NCBI GenBank assembly: GCA_014898415.1 | Contig: RCTD01000026.1 | Span: 682,001 to 746,000 of the forward strand | DNA: 64,000 nt | Source of the DNA: Stromatinia cepivora | Taxonomy: Eukaryota > Ascomycota > Leotiomycetes > Helotiales > Sclerotiniaceae | Direction: 5' to 3' | Shown: positions 11,624 through 23,229 of the stretch, piece after piece | Layout of the letters: every line of letters begins with the position of its first letter | How positions within the stretch are numbered: position 1 is the stretch's first letter | Made by a program: the position numbers and the translations under genes | Notes under the pieces: generated by a model | The model's database searches: none | What the model was told of the DNA's origin: nothing | The model's input: the letters and a program-made list of their open reading frames with translations, nothing else

Positions 11624-13842
11624 TTACCACCAAGGACCATTACCTTGAGCTGCAAAGCCAGGATCTGATTGCTGACTATTGTTGTCAAGTTCATCAGCGG
11701 CATCATCTAAAATGACCTGAGGGACTGTTTGGTTGTTCTTGTCTTCCAGCAACTTCTTGATTGCAGGGGCCAGGAGCTTGTTGTCCTCATCATCCGGGAA
11801 ATAGTAGATAAGATGATAACCTTGACGCCCGTCTCGTCCGACATGATTGCATCGATCCAAAAAATACTTGCTCTGCGGCTCGCTTAGACATGAATTTTTA
11901 GGCTTTTGGCAAATCAAACTAAACAACCAGATCAGCATCTGAGTTGAGGCCAGCAGAAGCGACATCAGTCACAAGAAAAATCTCCACTGGTAATGCAAAG
12001 GGCTGCAAATCACGGATTTCTCGCTTGCCCTGCGGTCCCATAAGAAGATTGATTTGGTGGTGGTAGAGTGACAAGCCTGCTTGAACAGGGATAATGTTGC
12101 GACCCTTAATATCCTTCAAAGGTTCAATGCTCGTGGTACGACGCCTGCTTTCATTGGGATCCGCAAACAAATCTTCCAAAACATCAACTCGCTTTTAGTA
12201 GCCACAAAAGACAAGCACACGCTGAATGCAGCCTTTAGAGCTTTCAATGATGGTGTCAATATCTCCCCACAGGTTTTCCATGTCAGATTCTGGTCTGCCC
12301 TCTCTAACACTCACGTGGTGCAAGATGCGAGTATTTGCATCCCCTGGTAAAGATTCACCCACATTATGCAACTTGATGATTTGTGTCTCTCCAACCGTTG
12401 GTCCGAGGAAATGATCGACGCCCTCCATGCTCATGGTATCGTGTGGAGAAATTAGGATTCTCATTGGTTGGTACCGACATTTGTTCTTGATGTGTTCCAG
12501 AATACTATTTGTTCCCGTGAGTTGTTTCTCCCATCCGTTTTGAAATGCATCGCCTTTCAAGAAGGTATGTACATCATCGAAGACGACATACTTAAGTTTG
12601 GCTGGGGAAATTGTAGCATCTCTCATAAATGCATCAAGCGTCCTGGCGTAGCGACCACAATGTCAGCATTCCGAGAAAGTTTTTCGGATTGAGACCGAAC
12701 ACCTCCATATGCGGCACAGGCCACCTCAACTTTAATACCTCTAGCAGCAACCTTGGTGTTTCGAGTTTCGCTTAGCACCTGCAAGTTCCGCCAGTGTTCA
12801 GCCACAAGGGGCGAAGTTGAGGTGATTATCAAAACTGTGGGCGTGGCAGAATAGTAGCTAATGGTCTCTACTTGGGTTTTATTCGTTTCTGGATTTTTTG
12901 TTTTGACCCAATTATGAAATCCCTGGTGATCGTTCATCCGTCTACATTACCACCGCGCGCGTTTGCTTGGCTATTTGGATCGTCTTGCATTTGACAGATA
13001 GCGTTTATAATGGCAATTGCAAGTCCAAGAGAGCTTCCGCAACCTTAAAAAATTAGTTCTTATCAAATAAGCCTTTGATATACCAGAAGACTTACTACCT
13101 GGAGCGTTGATCATGAGGTCTCTCTTCATACGGAGGGTGGATCTAGCGACTGGACTCAGCTTTCACCATAGGCATTTGAATTGGATTTGGCTTGTGAGCT
13201 ACGACGTCATACCTGTCTGGGATTTTTTGGAGGAGTTCTTTGATGTCGTCGTGTACGTAATCGGCATCCCATGATGAATGGATAGTAACTTTGCTACCTG
13301 GCGCCATACCAGCCTTTCGCAGAGCCTCATTCAAAAGAGCATCCGATGGTACGGTGAACTGGTGAGGTTTGCCGGCTTTCATACTTTGATTTGTTAGCTT
13401 AAATAGATGTGAATTGCACAGATTCAACTTACATTCTTCTACGGGTTTACTTCCTTTTTCAAAAAACATTTTAAAATTATCATAAAACGGGAGGTCTGAA
13501 ATGAACTGAACCTCCTTACGAGGCACGGCGACGACATCTCCTTGAAGGTCAGTAGCGATTTGTTCTTGAGCGACATCTCCTTGAACGTCATGTTGCGCTG
13601 ATTGATCAATAAGTTAGTTGTCAAACAAACACATGAATGCTGAATAGATCATTACCTGGTGGATTTGGACATTCTTCTGGTGAGCTGCGACTGTGGGAAC
13701 GTCCATTTTGTCTACCCCAAAAGAAATAATGTTAGTTGAATATGGCCACCGAGTAGGAAGATCGGAGTTCGTTGATTGATGGGTACTTACTTGAAGGTCT
13801 GGAACTGGATCTTGAGTTTGAATTTTGTTGATTTTGCTTCAT
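11624..13842 (-). pseudogene. DEAD-box RNA helicase-like pseudogene
   Basis: Decayed gene resembling DEAD-box ATP-dependent RNA helicases. Likely order (minus): 13842 start (MKQNQQNSNSRSSSRP), a 57-bp intron at 13432-13376 with GTAAGT and a CTAAC branch, a Q-motif-like PNPIQ, a degenerate Walker A (NAPGCGSS in place of A.TGSGKT), VATPGRL (motif Ib), VFDDVH where DEAD is expected, SPHDT where SAT is expected, LVTDVASAGLN (motif V) and HVGRDGRQG (motif VI-like), ending GNGPWW at 11624. Visible lesions: frame change plus TAG at 13143-13150, frame change near 12937, one-base loss near 12630 inside the motif after TPGRL, in-frame TAA at 12195-12197, frame change near 11920. The frame also needs a weak second donor in the GTAAGTACC at the first intron. 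The degenerate catalytic motifs occur inside intact frames, so the ancestor may already have been a non-catalytic helicase paralogue. Confidence 0.75.
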
Positions 13843-14403
13843 TCAATAAATAGAATACTTTGGATTATTGTAAGAAAGCGAAAATTTACCACAATCTGAG
13901 ACCGGAGCTTTCTAGATCGAAAGATTGTTCAATTGACGGTAGACGTAGTAGAGAGGAATAAAGAAGGGAGGGAAGGAGGAAGTTGGGAAGTTGAGGTTGA
14001 GAAAGTGCCTGGTAGTCCCGACGACGCGGCAAATTCATCTTTGTTTATACACTAGCGGGATCAAGATCTTTTCAATATTATTGATTCCGAAAAGAGCGGC
14101 CGAATGATCCGAAAGCTGGTACTCCATATGCCAAAAATTCATCTTTAATCGGCTGCTATCTTGTCCCGGGCCTGATAATGGTTTTTATATTTATGTCCGT
14201 AGTCCCGCCTACTAGGTACATTGCGCTTTATCTTATATTGCAGTACAGAGCAGAGCAGAGCAGTCAGTCAAACTTCCTTTATACCTACTAGGTAAGCTTT
14301 GTGATATCGACATCTAGTTATATGATATAGCACAAAGTGAGCTATAGCGTCCCGCTATCTAAGCTACTAGGTACTGAGTATATTCTTTGCTTATCACGCC
14401 AAG

Positions 14404-14770
14404 CTACACGCCATGCATCCTCACAAACATACGGAAAGGTTCCTTCGGGTATATACTAATTCCATTCTTTTCATTGTAGAGAAAGAGAGAGAGAAAGACA
14501 TCCTTCGTTCTATGTGTTTTTAGGTAGGCTAATAGCTGGTATGTCACAGATCTACCGAATGGCACACTCACAAAAGACCGGACCAAATTTGGCCACTCGA
14601 GGTAAGCATATACTTCATCAAACGTCTTCTCTGCTTCGAACTGAGAACGTAAATAGTTCTTAGCGCTAGGATCCCGTGAACGTAGCTCCAATACTCTCGG
14701 TTTATCTAAAAACTTTCTGTAGAAGGAACAGTTGATCCAGGTACACGATATGCATGCTCCGACTTCTCAT
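14404..14770 (-). pseudogene. Unrecognised coding-like fragment
   Basis: Minus-strand open frame reading VGACISCTWINCSFYRKF, then KPRVLELRSRDPSAKNYL and FEAEKTFDEVYAYLEWPNLV. The composition is protein-like and there is a C..C....C motif reminiscent of small Cys motifs in fungal DUF proteins. A GTGAGT donor follows WPNLVRSF near 14570, but no good downstream exon was found and the frame is closed upstream by TGA. It may be one exon of a gene or a remnant. Family not recognised. Confidence 0.3.
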
Positions 14771-16634
14771 GATTGAGTTTATGGGCTTTCACTGACCACA
14801 ATAGTTTCTGCTTCCGGAAAACCCACACTTGATAACATCGATGGCAAAGGCGACGTTGAAAAAACGCGATGGCGTGAACTATGGAAGCCTAGTATTACTA
14901 TAACACTGCATCAAATTACCTTTTAGAATAGAGTAGAAAATAATATTGACTGGAGACCATCCTTTCCACGCCCCCCCTAACATGGAGTGGAACTACGTGT
15001 GAGTTCTACATAGTTTAGAGCAAAGCCTCTTGTACTCAGACATATAGTTGGCAGCTGAAATGAACTATCTTCCATTTATCATATATCATCCCTCACCTCA
15101 ATTATTTGGACAAAGGCGAATTAACAATGAATAACAATAGCAATTCAAATCATTCAGTTTCAGCTGAGCAGCGAGAGACTCACGTGATTGTCTCAGTTGT
15201 CTCGGTCACAAAATATTGTATAACTCATTTGACTTTCGGTTTTATTTTTGAAAGTCGGTGTTGTTATTTGTTCTAATTTTTCCTTTGCGTTTTCCTTTTT
15301 GTTGGGGAAGCTGTAAGGAAAAGACAGGTGATCTAAGTAAGACACTTTAGATCACATAAAGCAAGAAGACTCATTGTTGAAGGATAAGCAGCGGAGACGA
15401 GCGCTTTTACAGATCGTTGTTGCTGTCAATCGTTGTCAAATTCAACAAAACTCGGTACAATATCAAGCGATCAACGACACCAATAATCGACGATGCAATT
15501 CATACATCTATTTATGTCCTTCTCAGCTATGAGTATTCCCCAGATTTGATCTATTTGCGAGTAAATCCTTCTCCTCATCTGCTTTATACAAAACAATGGC
15601 TAACCTACTTACAAGATCACAATGATTGTCTCACTCACTTCATCTATTCCTTCCCATTTTCGGTATCCAGAACTCTACCAACCCGAGACCCCCTCCTACA
15701 ATCCCCTAGCGACCTTCACCAGAAATTTCTACGGGCGTTATTTTCCCTAGCCACGCGAAATGAAGCCCGGAACTTTCCCGCTAAACCAGGAGCCCCTCAG
15801 CCAAGACAAAAGCAGAAGCACAGACTGGATTGAAGGCTGGCAACTCGATCTGACCGAACACCCTAAGAAGTTCGATGAAATGTAGAATATTGGAAGACGT
15901 TTATGCAAAAAGTCTACAAGGGATATCAAGCAATCGACACTCCAGTTAGAAGCCTGTGCCCATTCGTCTTGTTGAGTTGGAGCTGCCAGCATTTGGAAGA
16001 CATGTCCTTTCAAACACATTGAAGTCTGTGCAAACGATTATGTGAAAGTTGAACCATATGATGAGCCATCATGTGTCTCAATGCTGCAATTTCACGGCGC
16101 TCCCAGATCCGGAACACTTCAACATGCTCCGTCACGTCGGCAGCAAATCTTGGACTAGGGTTTACCAGATTTCCATGTGGTTGATGTTCCTACAGGATAT
16201 AGTGGTTGTATACAGATACTGAAGAAAATATAGTGGTTGTCTGGGGAGATGAAGGCATATGCGGTGGTGGATTTTGCTTTTTGAGTTTTCTTGCACACCT
16301 CATTCTCTATTCTATTATAGCAACGAGAGGATTGTCATTAAAATCTTAACTTTTAACTTTTAACAACTTTGTCGCCATAAATACTCTTTAAGATAAGAAT
16401 GAAAAGTGACCAGTCTAAGTCAACTACCCTAGTTTCCAGCTACCCCTCATTCCGGTATCCTTTTACACCCAAAATATAGATTTTCATCCATTGATGATTG
16501 CATCAAATTAGGATATTATAACACTCCCCATGGGATTGAAACCAGTTGGGCAAGTTGGAGATACGAGTCCTGATGATTTAACAGTCGCTCTATGTAGCCA
16601 AAGCCAGTATTCTCACCAATATGTTACCGAGTGT

Positions 16635-17005
16635 AGCTTCTGGTCCTCAGTTATCGAAATATTCTCCGGCAACAGGGAGATCAACATGTCGGCAGCTTTA
16701 CCTGCTTTGATAGAGCACCCATTCCTGGTGGACTTGTATATTATAAGCCTACAATTCAGATCCGGCTTCGGATCAAAGCGAATGTAAGACTTAAGACTAG
16801 ATGAGCATATGACACTGCTGTAGGGGTCAACTTGGAAGCTATCTTGAAGAATGGCCAAGAGAACTAGCGAAGCTATTTCAAGGAGCTGTAGCTTCCGTGG
16901 GATTTCATGCTAAGTTTAATACTGAAATTAGATGTGCTTATGTTACTGTAATGATGAGATTGCTAGGTAACTTTACTAGGTTGAGACTTATTGGAGGATA
17001 CTGAA
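16635..17005 (+). pseudogene. Decayed coding-like remnant, unknown family
   Basis: Two overlapping plus-strand frames look protein-like. One runs from about 16635 to 16797 (APIPGGLVYYKPTIQIRLR then stop), resuming as AYDTAVGVNLEAILKNGQEN. The other runs from about 16807 to 17003 (GSYLEEWPRELAKLFQGAVA, VGFHAKFNTEIRCAYVTVMM). Frame switches and stops suggest a dead gene. A third open stretch at about 15978-16157 (ICWK-type Cys-rich) may belong with it. No family recognised. Confidence 0.25.
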
Positions 17006-17781
17006 CCTGTTACTGCTCTTGCTGTTCTTGCATGATAGTTGTCTGGAAGATAGATAAGACGACTTCTCTTGTGGCATAGAAGTCCTAGAGATTGGTATAT
17101 TACATGTTAAAATAGTTTGTAGTGCACTTGAAATATGTGACTTGCGAGCGTATAGATAGGGTTGTCCAAATTATATAATCTTAGACATGATTATATAATT
17201 TTATATTATCATGATTTTTGAGCGTAATGAAATATTATACCAAAATTATATACATATTTTTATAACCAATAGAATCCACAGAATGAATAAAAGTAGATCG
17301 AATTTTGAGATCTTTTTAGATAAATAACGAAAATCTTTATTTTGAAGAAAATATTATATGATTTTATCAAAATTCATAAAATTCATAAAATTCATTAAAT
17401 TCATTATTCCCCACTTTTTGAATATGATTTTGGTAATATTTGAATTGATTGTTATTATATATTTGTATTGGTTTAACGAATATAGGTGATTATATAATTA
17501 CAAATTTAACAACCCTACGTATAGATCGTTGCTAACCGCTAAGCTCATATACCCCTGCGGACTTATGGAAAGTTTGCCGAGGCCTCGGTATTTTCTCCAC
17601 AAATTATGGGGACCTCTTCATTGCCAACGCATCTTCCTCCGCAGCTGTAAGCATAATGTAAATGAACTTTATACAAAAATATCATTGCACAATTTTCTTT
17701 TTTCTCTCTTGCTTTTGATCTTATCTACATCCTGTATTCTGCACATCATCAACGATACCCCGCCATCTCAATTTCCACAAT

Positions 17782-18603
17782 ATGTCCACCGGCACGCCCC
17801 TCAAAAACACTCTTCTATCATTCCCAACAGCTTCCACTCTCCTCATAACTATCAACAGGCCCTCATCCCTCAACTGCCTCGATACATTCACGCACAACGA
17901 ACTCGATCGAGTCTTTCGATGGTTTGACGCTGAACCCGGTCTTCGATGTGCCATCTTAACAGGCGTCGGACGGAGTTTCTGTGCAGGCGCAGATCTAAAA
18001 GAATGGGATTCGAATAATTCGTTATCAACTTCTGCCTCAAGTCAAGCCCGCTCATTACCAACATCTGGTTTTGGAGGGTTGAGTCGGAGAGGCGGAAAGA
18101 AACCTATAATATGTGCTGTGAATGGAATTTGTTTTGGAGGTGGTTGTGAGATGATTATAAATGCGGATATGGTGATTGCAGAATCTCATGCTGTGTTTGC
18201 GTTACCGGAAGTAAAGATTGGAGTCGTGGCTCTTGCTGGGGCTTTGACTAGGTTAGTGAGGACGGTAGGAAAACAAAGGGCAATGGAGATGGCGTTGACG
18301 GGAAGGACGCTTGGAGCAGAAGAAGCTATGGAATGGGGATTGGTTAATAGGGTGGTGGGAACGGGGAAGAGTGTTGAGGAAGCCATCAAAATGGCGGAGC
18401 TGATAGCAGCAAATAGTCCGGACAGTGTTATTGTGAGTAGAGAAGGCATTAAGATGGGCTGGGAAGGAGTTGGTGCCGAAGAAGGAACCAGATTGATAGA
18501 ACAAAATTGGTATAGTAGGATGGATAAGGGTCCGAATATGAAGGAGGGAGTGAGGAGTTTTGTTGAGAAGAGGAAACCGAATTGGGTACCCAGTAAATTG
18601 TGA
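17782..18603 (+). CDS. Enoyl-CoA hydratase/isomerase, peroxisomal
   Basis: Crotonase-superfamily enzyme acting on acyl-CoA thioesters, most simply hydrating 2-enoyl-CoA in beta-oxidation or amino-acid breakdown. Single exon, 273 aa, normal family length. Motifs: LLITINRPSSLNCLD (CoA-binding strand), GVGRSFCAGADLKEW (first oxyanion-hole region, about residue 65), AVNGICFGGGCEMIINADMV (second oxyanion hole, about residue 115), FALPEVKIGVVALAGALTRL and QRAMEMALTGRTLGAEEAME. The Glu in ALPEV and neighbouring residues fit the catalytic region. The protein ends in SKL, a canonical peroxisomal targeting signal type 1, so matrix import into peroxisomes is expected. Tail-to-tail with the GFA-domain gene. 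Substrate unknown. Confidence 0.9.
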   Translation: MSTGTPLKNTLLSFPTASTLLITINRPSSLNCLDTFTHNELDRVFRWFDAEPGLRCAILTGVGRSFCAGADLKEWDSNNSLSTSASSQARSLPTSGFGGLSRRGGKKPIICAVNGICFGGGCEMIINADMVIAESHAVFALPEVKIGVVALAGALTRLVRTVGKQRAMEMALTGRTLGAEEAMEWGLVNRVVGTGKSVEEAIKMAELIAANSPDSVIVSREGIKMGWEGVGAEEGTRLIEQNWYSRMDKGPNMKEGVRSFVEKRKPNWVPSKL

Positions 18604-18765
18604 TTTTTGTATTTTTGTATTTAGCTAGTTTATATCCCCTCTTGTTCAGCAGTCATAAATTGTATACCATGAAATGTCGCATATCATTAGACTCCTCGAA
18701 AATGAATCTCCCTCGACCCATCTTCCTTTCATTATAAATTAGACCTCAATGCCCCATACTTAACC

Positions 18766-19467
18766 TCAGTACATTCCACCTCTCCATGGCGTACCTAATC
18801 TATTCTCCAGCTTTCGATCCAAACAATCCAGATAACTAATCCAACCCTTCTCATGCCACTCTCTCAAATCACATCCATCTTGATCTGCCTCCAGTGCCGT
18901 AGCATTAACAGACAAATATCCCGTCTCTCCTTCCTCCCACTCCACAGTCTTCCCATCCACGCCCTTTCCCCCCTTCGGACACATCCAAACCTCTCTCTCC
19001 CCCTCTCCTACTTTCTCTCCATCAACCTCGGTAATCCCCAATTCCCTCAAATTCACCTTCCTGATTTCCCCATTACGAAAATCCAACCCGGTAGCAAAGG
19101 GTCTCACACCACACGTCCCACAAAACCACCAATCAATCATCTTATCAAAACACTGATAATTTTTCATACCCTGGTCTTGCCATCCGCCTTTTTCATGCGG
19201 CATACCAGTGGGATTCAAAAGCATGAAATCGTTTGGGGAATCAGGGAGTCGGATGTGGAAAAGACCCATTTTGTGACAGGTGGTGCAGTTACATTTGCGG
19301 AGACGCAGGGTAGATTTTGCGGGGGGACTTGCTTCGATCACCGCTGGGGGGAGCGTCATGAAAATTATGAAGCGGATGAGTCCGCAGTGGCAGGAACCGT
19401 GGAAGGGTTTATGAGTGGGTGTGGGTGTGGGTGTGGGTGTGGAGGTTGTGGTGTATGTTGAGGTCAT
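18766..19467 (-). CDS. GFA/CENP-V-type zinc-binding protein
   Basis: Single-exon protein of 233 aa with the Cys pattern of glutathione-dependent formaldehyde-activating (GFA/CENP-V/Mss4-like) domains: FHGSCHCGLIRF (about residue 25), LRKCNCTTCHKMGLFHIR (about residue 60) and FCGTCGVRPFATG (about residue 115). These coordinate two zinc ions. Such proteins are common in fungi, and most have no proven substrate; a few bind glutathione-S-hydroxymethyl adducts. The N-terminal Thr-Pro repeat is encoded by a TGGGTG microsatellite and may vary. The C-terminal half (DGCDLREWHEKGWISYLDCL, TPWRGGMY) is typical of the larger fungal members. Start ATG at 19467 is the first in frame. Confidence 0.85.
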   Translation of the reverse strand: MTSTYTTTSTPTPTPTPTHKPFHGSCHCGLIRFIIFMTLPPAVIEASPPAKSTLRLRKCNCTTCHKMGLFHIRLPDSPNDFMLLNPTGMPHEKGGWQDQGMKNYQCFDKMIDWWFCGTCGVRPFATGLDFRNGEIRKVNLRELGITEVDGEKVGEGEREVWMCPKGGKGVDGKTVEWEEGETGYLSVNATALEADQDGCDLREWHEKGWISYLDCLDRKLENRLGTPWRGGMY

Positions 19468-20514
19468 TTTGATGAGATTTGAGTATAACTAGGAACATGG
19501 AGAGTAGATTGTTGTATATTTTGAGTGTAGGAATTGTTTGTAGTTTATTTAATATGTGAAGGAGGTGAATTAACCTTACTTATACTTATACCCCACAGTA
19601 AATGAAAAGCAGTCTCATATTTTACTTCTCACGCTATCATTTGTCATTAACATTGTCACGATACAACTCAATTGAAAATGGATGGAATATCCCTTCTATT
19701 ATAGGACAGGAAATCAGCTGCTTTCGCGATGCGGGGTGTCTGTCAGATTTTAATGGTTAATGCCTGATATAATGACAAGCATGGCTTTCTTATCTGCTCA
19801 CCGAGTAATCGTTGCTATTGTATGACTGCATGAATATATGAATGCAGCTGCGTTTGCAGCATGCATGTCGATCATCGCATTCGCATTCTTTCCATTTTGT
19901 ACAAGGGGAAGGAACAGGGCAAAAACGATGAAATGAAGACACAAAGGTAGAGAGTAAAATTTTTACTCTTTTGGCACTCTTATTTCAACAAATCATCTTG
20001 GAAGTGCCAAGAATTATACGGAGTATCAGAATATGATGGTCCTAATAGATATTGTATAGTCCCTCTTATAGATTTTACCCTTCCATTACAAACTCTATCT
20101 CTTTATTATAGATTCTACCCCTCTACTATAGATTTTAATTCTAGACTAGATTCTAAATGGCATAAGAATAATTTTTTTTATGAATAACTACTAGAATCAC
20201 TAAATCTCATTGACTAATCGTCAAATTGGTTGGCTCCTGCCCCACATGCAGCCCATCCAGTCAGAATGACAACCACCGATTACCTCTACTACTGACCAGG
20301 TAGTGATGGCTAAGAACCCATTCCCCGCCATATAATTCCTGACCTTTCCTTCGATCATATTTGAATAATCACTTCCGATAAACGCCTTGACTGCCATATA
20401 CGTTCGTGCAAACCCTCCCTTACTTAGCCCGATTGTCCTTACTATAAATGATGAGCAATGTTCAAGCAATACCTCCCAACCCATTCGCTTTGCCTACCAT
20501 CTCATAAATGACCA
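19468..20514. other. Intergenic, no gene seen
   Basis: GFA promoter side and about 1 kb of mixed composition. At 20050-20150 an imperfect tandem series of CTATTATAGATTTTACCC-like units occurs. The minus-strand frame at 20221-20484 has an odd composition and no recognisable pattern; not called. Confidence 0.5.
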
Positions 20515-22926
20515 TTAACAAATAAAAAGTTCATCACCCGCGGACCTCGTATCCCTCCCCACATTCACCTCAATGTTCTCCTCAATGTTCTCCTCGACGG
20601 GTCCGTGATCTGCAGTTGCAATATCATCCATCTGCTCAGCCAGAATCTTCTCTTCTTCGTCGTCAGAGTCGATATAGCTTTTAACATATGGCTTGGGGGT
20701 GGCTTCGGACTGTCAGTGGCGGGTCCCACATACAATCTAAGCTCGTTTGTTAAGGAATCTCCCCGTTCAGGTGCTTCACACCATTCATCGGGTATGTCGA
20801 TATTGTTATCAAAAATTTTATGTTGGTATTCGCCTCCACGGAATACCATGACGTTCAACCGTGGCCAGCCTATTTGATTGAAGACTTGTTCTCCGAGTAA
20901 AAGGTCAGCTAGATTGTAAGGAAAATGCTCGTTAATTTCAACTTCGTACTGAAGCCGGTCTGAGCTGTCGGCATCACTCAATATTTCAACGATTTGGTGC
21001 GCTGATTGAGGTGTAGTGGCACTTGGTTGTCCGTCCCCCTCAAGCATGCGCTTGATTTAGTTGATTGTTGGTCTCCTACCCTGTTCGCCTAGGTATTTGT
21101 CGGGGTCTTCGACGTCTGGTATAACATCTTGGATGCGGTCTCGACAGCCAGCAATAACCATTTTTGCATGAGAATCGATTATGCGTCTTTGTAATGTTGC
21201 AAACTTGACCAAATCCACACTGAACTTTTCAAGCTTATGCGCTCTGTCCTTCCATTCACTGGCACCTCTCTGAAGTTGTTCGATTTCGTCTTGTGCTTGT
21301 GTTTCTACGTCCGCCTTCTCCTTCTCCGCTTTAGCCAATCGATTTCCGAGAACCAGATTCTGTAGCTCGGACTTTTCCAGCGCAGTCTTCAGCTCCTTCG
21401 TCCGCTCCCAGATGGGGCTCTTGGGCAAAGCACTATGCACTTCCTGATCCTGAGTTCTAACTGAACCTCTGCGTTTGGATGACAAGGTGTTTGGAGGTGG
21501 AGAAAGGTATCGCTTGAGATTTTGAATCACCTTGGCCTGGCTTGCAACCGGCGTTGAGGAGAATGGATTTCTTCCACTTCCTTTAGCATCTGCTGGTGTA
21601 GGTCTCCGGCTTGATGTACGTCCCCGGCTTGGTGAAGCTTCCCGGCCTGGCGAAGCTCCCTGGTCTGGTGTAGAATCCCGGCTTGGTATAGTCTTATTCA
21701 TGGATGTTTTGGCAGCTACCTTGATCTTCGGTTGAGACAACGGTGCTGCTTTCCTGGTTGCCGACTTTTTGATCAAGAATTCCTTATTTCTGCCACGAAA
21801 TGTATCCTCAAAATAGTTAGCATCGCCCCCTGTGACTGTGACTCCTTCCTTTTGTTGCTGGGACCAGATGAATCTCAGAGTACTCTTTGGACACATCCCT
21901 AAGGAAACCTAACATTGGTTTCCCGTCCACAGTCACGATGTCCCCTTCCAATGTCATAGCTGGCCAACCAACTGGAGCGCGCGACTTGAGGATCTTTCCG
22001 TCCGCGCCAATATCCGCCGGTGCTTTCTGGTGACATTCCTTATTGTTAATGAAATGTACATCAGTTATCAGTCTGGTTAGAGCGAGATCTGAGTAATACC
22101 GGCGCTCTGGGCAATCTTTGGGGGTCGTTAAGATCGGGTTATCTGGGTTAAAGATTACCAGATTCTCTTGCCATTGTCCTGGGCGACCTGAGTCCTCCTT
22201 CTTGTTTTGTTTCCAATTTTCCAACGGAGTGGATTGCTGGAGGAGACGGGCACGCTCTCTCTCTTCCGCTGTCACGAGTTGTTTCTCAGGACGTCGCTCC
22301 TCCTCGGCAGAGTCCTCCTCACCTGTCAATTCGACCGCAACCTCCTTCTTCTTTGTACTACTTGGGCTCTGTTTGACGATCGCTTTTGCTCCACTGGATT
22401 TATTTGGAGTCGTATACTTCAGTTTCTGTGGACCTCTGATACCCAATCCTTCGAGTCCTCTTTCCGCTGGCCTGCTCTGCTTCGTCCCACCTGCGATGAA
22501 CTTCTTGCCATTGACCGCCTTCTCCTCCCTACCCAACGCAGCCGCTTCCTTAGCAGCCTTAGCAGCCTCAGCCTTCTCCTCCTTCTCCCGCATAGATGAT
22601 GTGGTGATAGCCGGTTTACATTCCGGTTGACCTTTGGGTCTAGACTGCAAGATTGGGGCCGGCTCGTCTTCATCTTCGTCATCTCCGTCTTGATTGGAGA
22701 AACTTTGTGGTGCTCTGGGGTTTCCTGCCCGTGGTGTCGGTCTCATATCTGGCTTTCCATGCCGTCTTGACTGCTCCTTTTCATCACCCGTGATTACAGA
22801 TTTGCTGGGACGATCAAGCTCCTGAATTCTTCGAATAATCTCGGCTCTCTCCTCTGTGGAAGCTCCTCCAAATAAATCCCTGATCAGCGCTCGCTGACCT
22901 TCCACGTTCACTCCTCTCGAAGGCAT
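20515..22926 (-). pseudogene. Broken coiled-coil protein gene, unknown function
   Basis: Three successive minus-strand frames appear to be one gene. Part 1 starts at 22926 (MPSRGVNVEGQRALIRDLF) and is Lys/Glu/Ala-rich and disordered, with a possible globular tail (YYSDLALTRLITDVHFINN, LEGDIVTVDGKPMLGFLRD). The frame then switches in the overlap 21817-21896 to part 2 (GGDANYFEDTFRGRNKEFL, a Ser/Pro/Arg repeat, and a coiled coil LKTALEKSELQNLVLGNRLA), which meets TAA at 21057-21059 yet continues in the same frame as part 3 (VEILSDADSSDRL, YNLADLLLGEQVFNQIGWPR). A one-base loss in a C run near 20695 separates this from a very acidic tail (IDSDDEEEKILAEQMDDI) ending at 20515. The first switch could be an unrecognised intron; the stop and the last shift look like true lesions. 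Family not recognised; a retroelement-associated or chromatin-type origin is possible but unproven. Confidence 0.55.
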
Positions 22927-23229
22927 TTTCCACCACCCGATCTGCTTGGTTCGAAAGAGAAGAGGTGAAAGTTCCGCCTTGGTGGTACCGCTCGATTTGC
23001 TGGTTTCAAAGAAATAAAATGTATGAGTTCGATCTTTGGTAGTTGTTGATATTTGTAAGGTGAACGTGACAAGAATGAGAGGGGAAATGGGGATGGGGGG
23101 AGGGGGTGTGTGCCGAAAAAAAAATAATGAAGTTAGAAAATTCAGGGTCGGAATCAAGGCTTTTATAGCTTGGAAATAAGTCCAGAACAGTGAAGTGCAG
23201 AATAATGAAGTCCAGAATAGTGAATATCA

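Larger units (their letters stand above)
13843..17781. other. Long region without a supported gene
   Basis: About 3.9 kb upstream of the helicase pseudogene with no intact gene that I can support. It contains ordinary-composition stretches with coding-like fragments (listed separately) and an AT-rich, A/T-run stretch at 17150-17510. The open frame at 15417-15833 has no recognisable pattern and its composition suggests chance. Several short repeats such as CAGAGCAGAGCAGAGCAG near 14245-14262 occur. Confidence 0.45.

Noticed and set aside
15417..15833. 138-aa plus-strand ORF
   Set aside because: No motif, no splice logic, unusual composition; judged chance.
18853..19461. 202-aa plus-strand ORF
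   Set aside because: Antisense shadow of the GFA-domain gene with its zinc-ligand pattern on the minus strand.
20221..20484. 87-aa minus-strand ORF
   Set aside because: No recognisable pattern and not joined to the adjacent gene by a workable splice.
22118..22630. Plus-strand ORFs of 130-170 aa
   Set aside because: Antisense to the Lys/Glu-rich part of the broken coiled-coil gene; low-complexity Ser/Leu composition is the usual shadow of such sequence.
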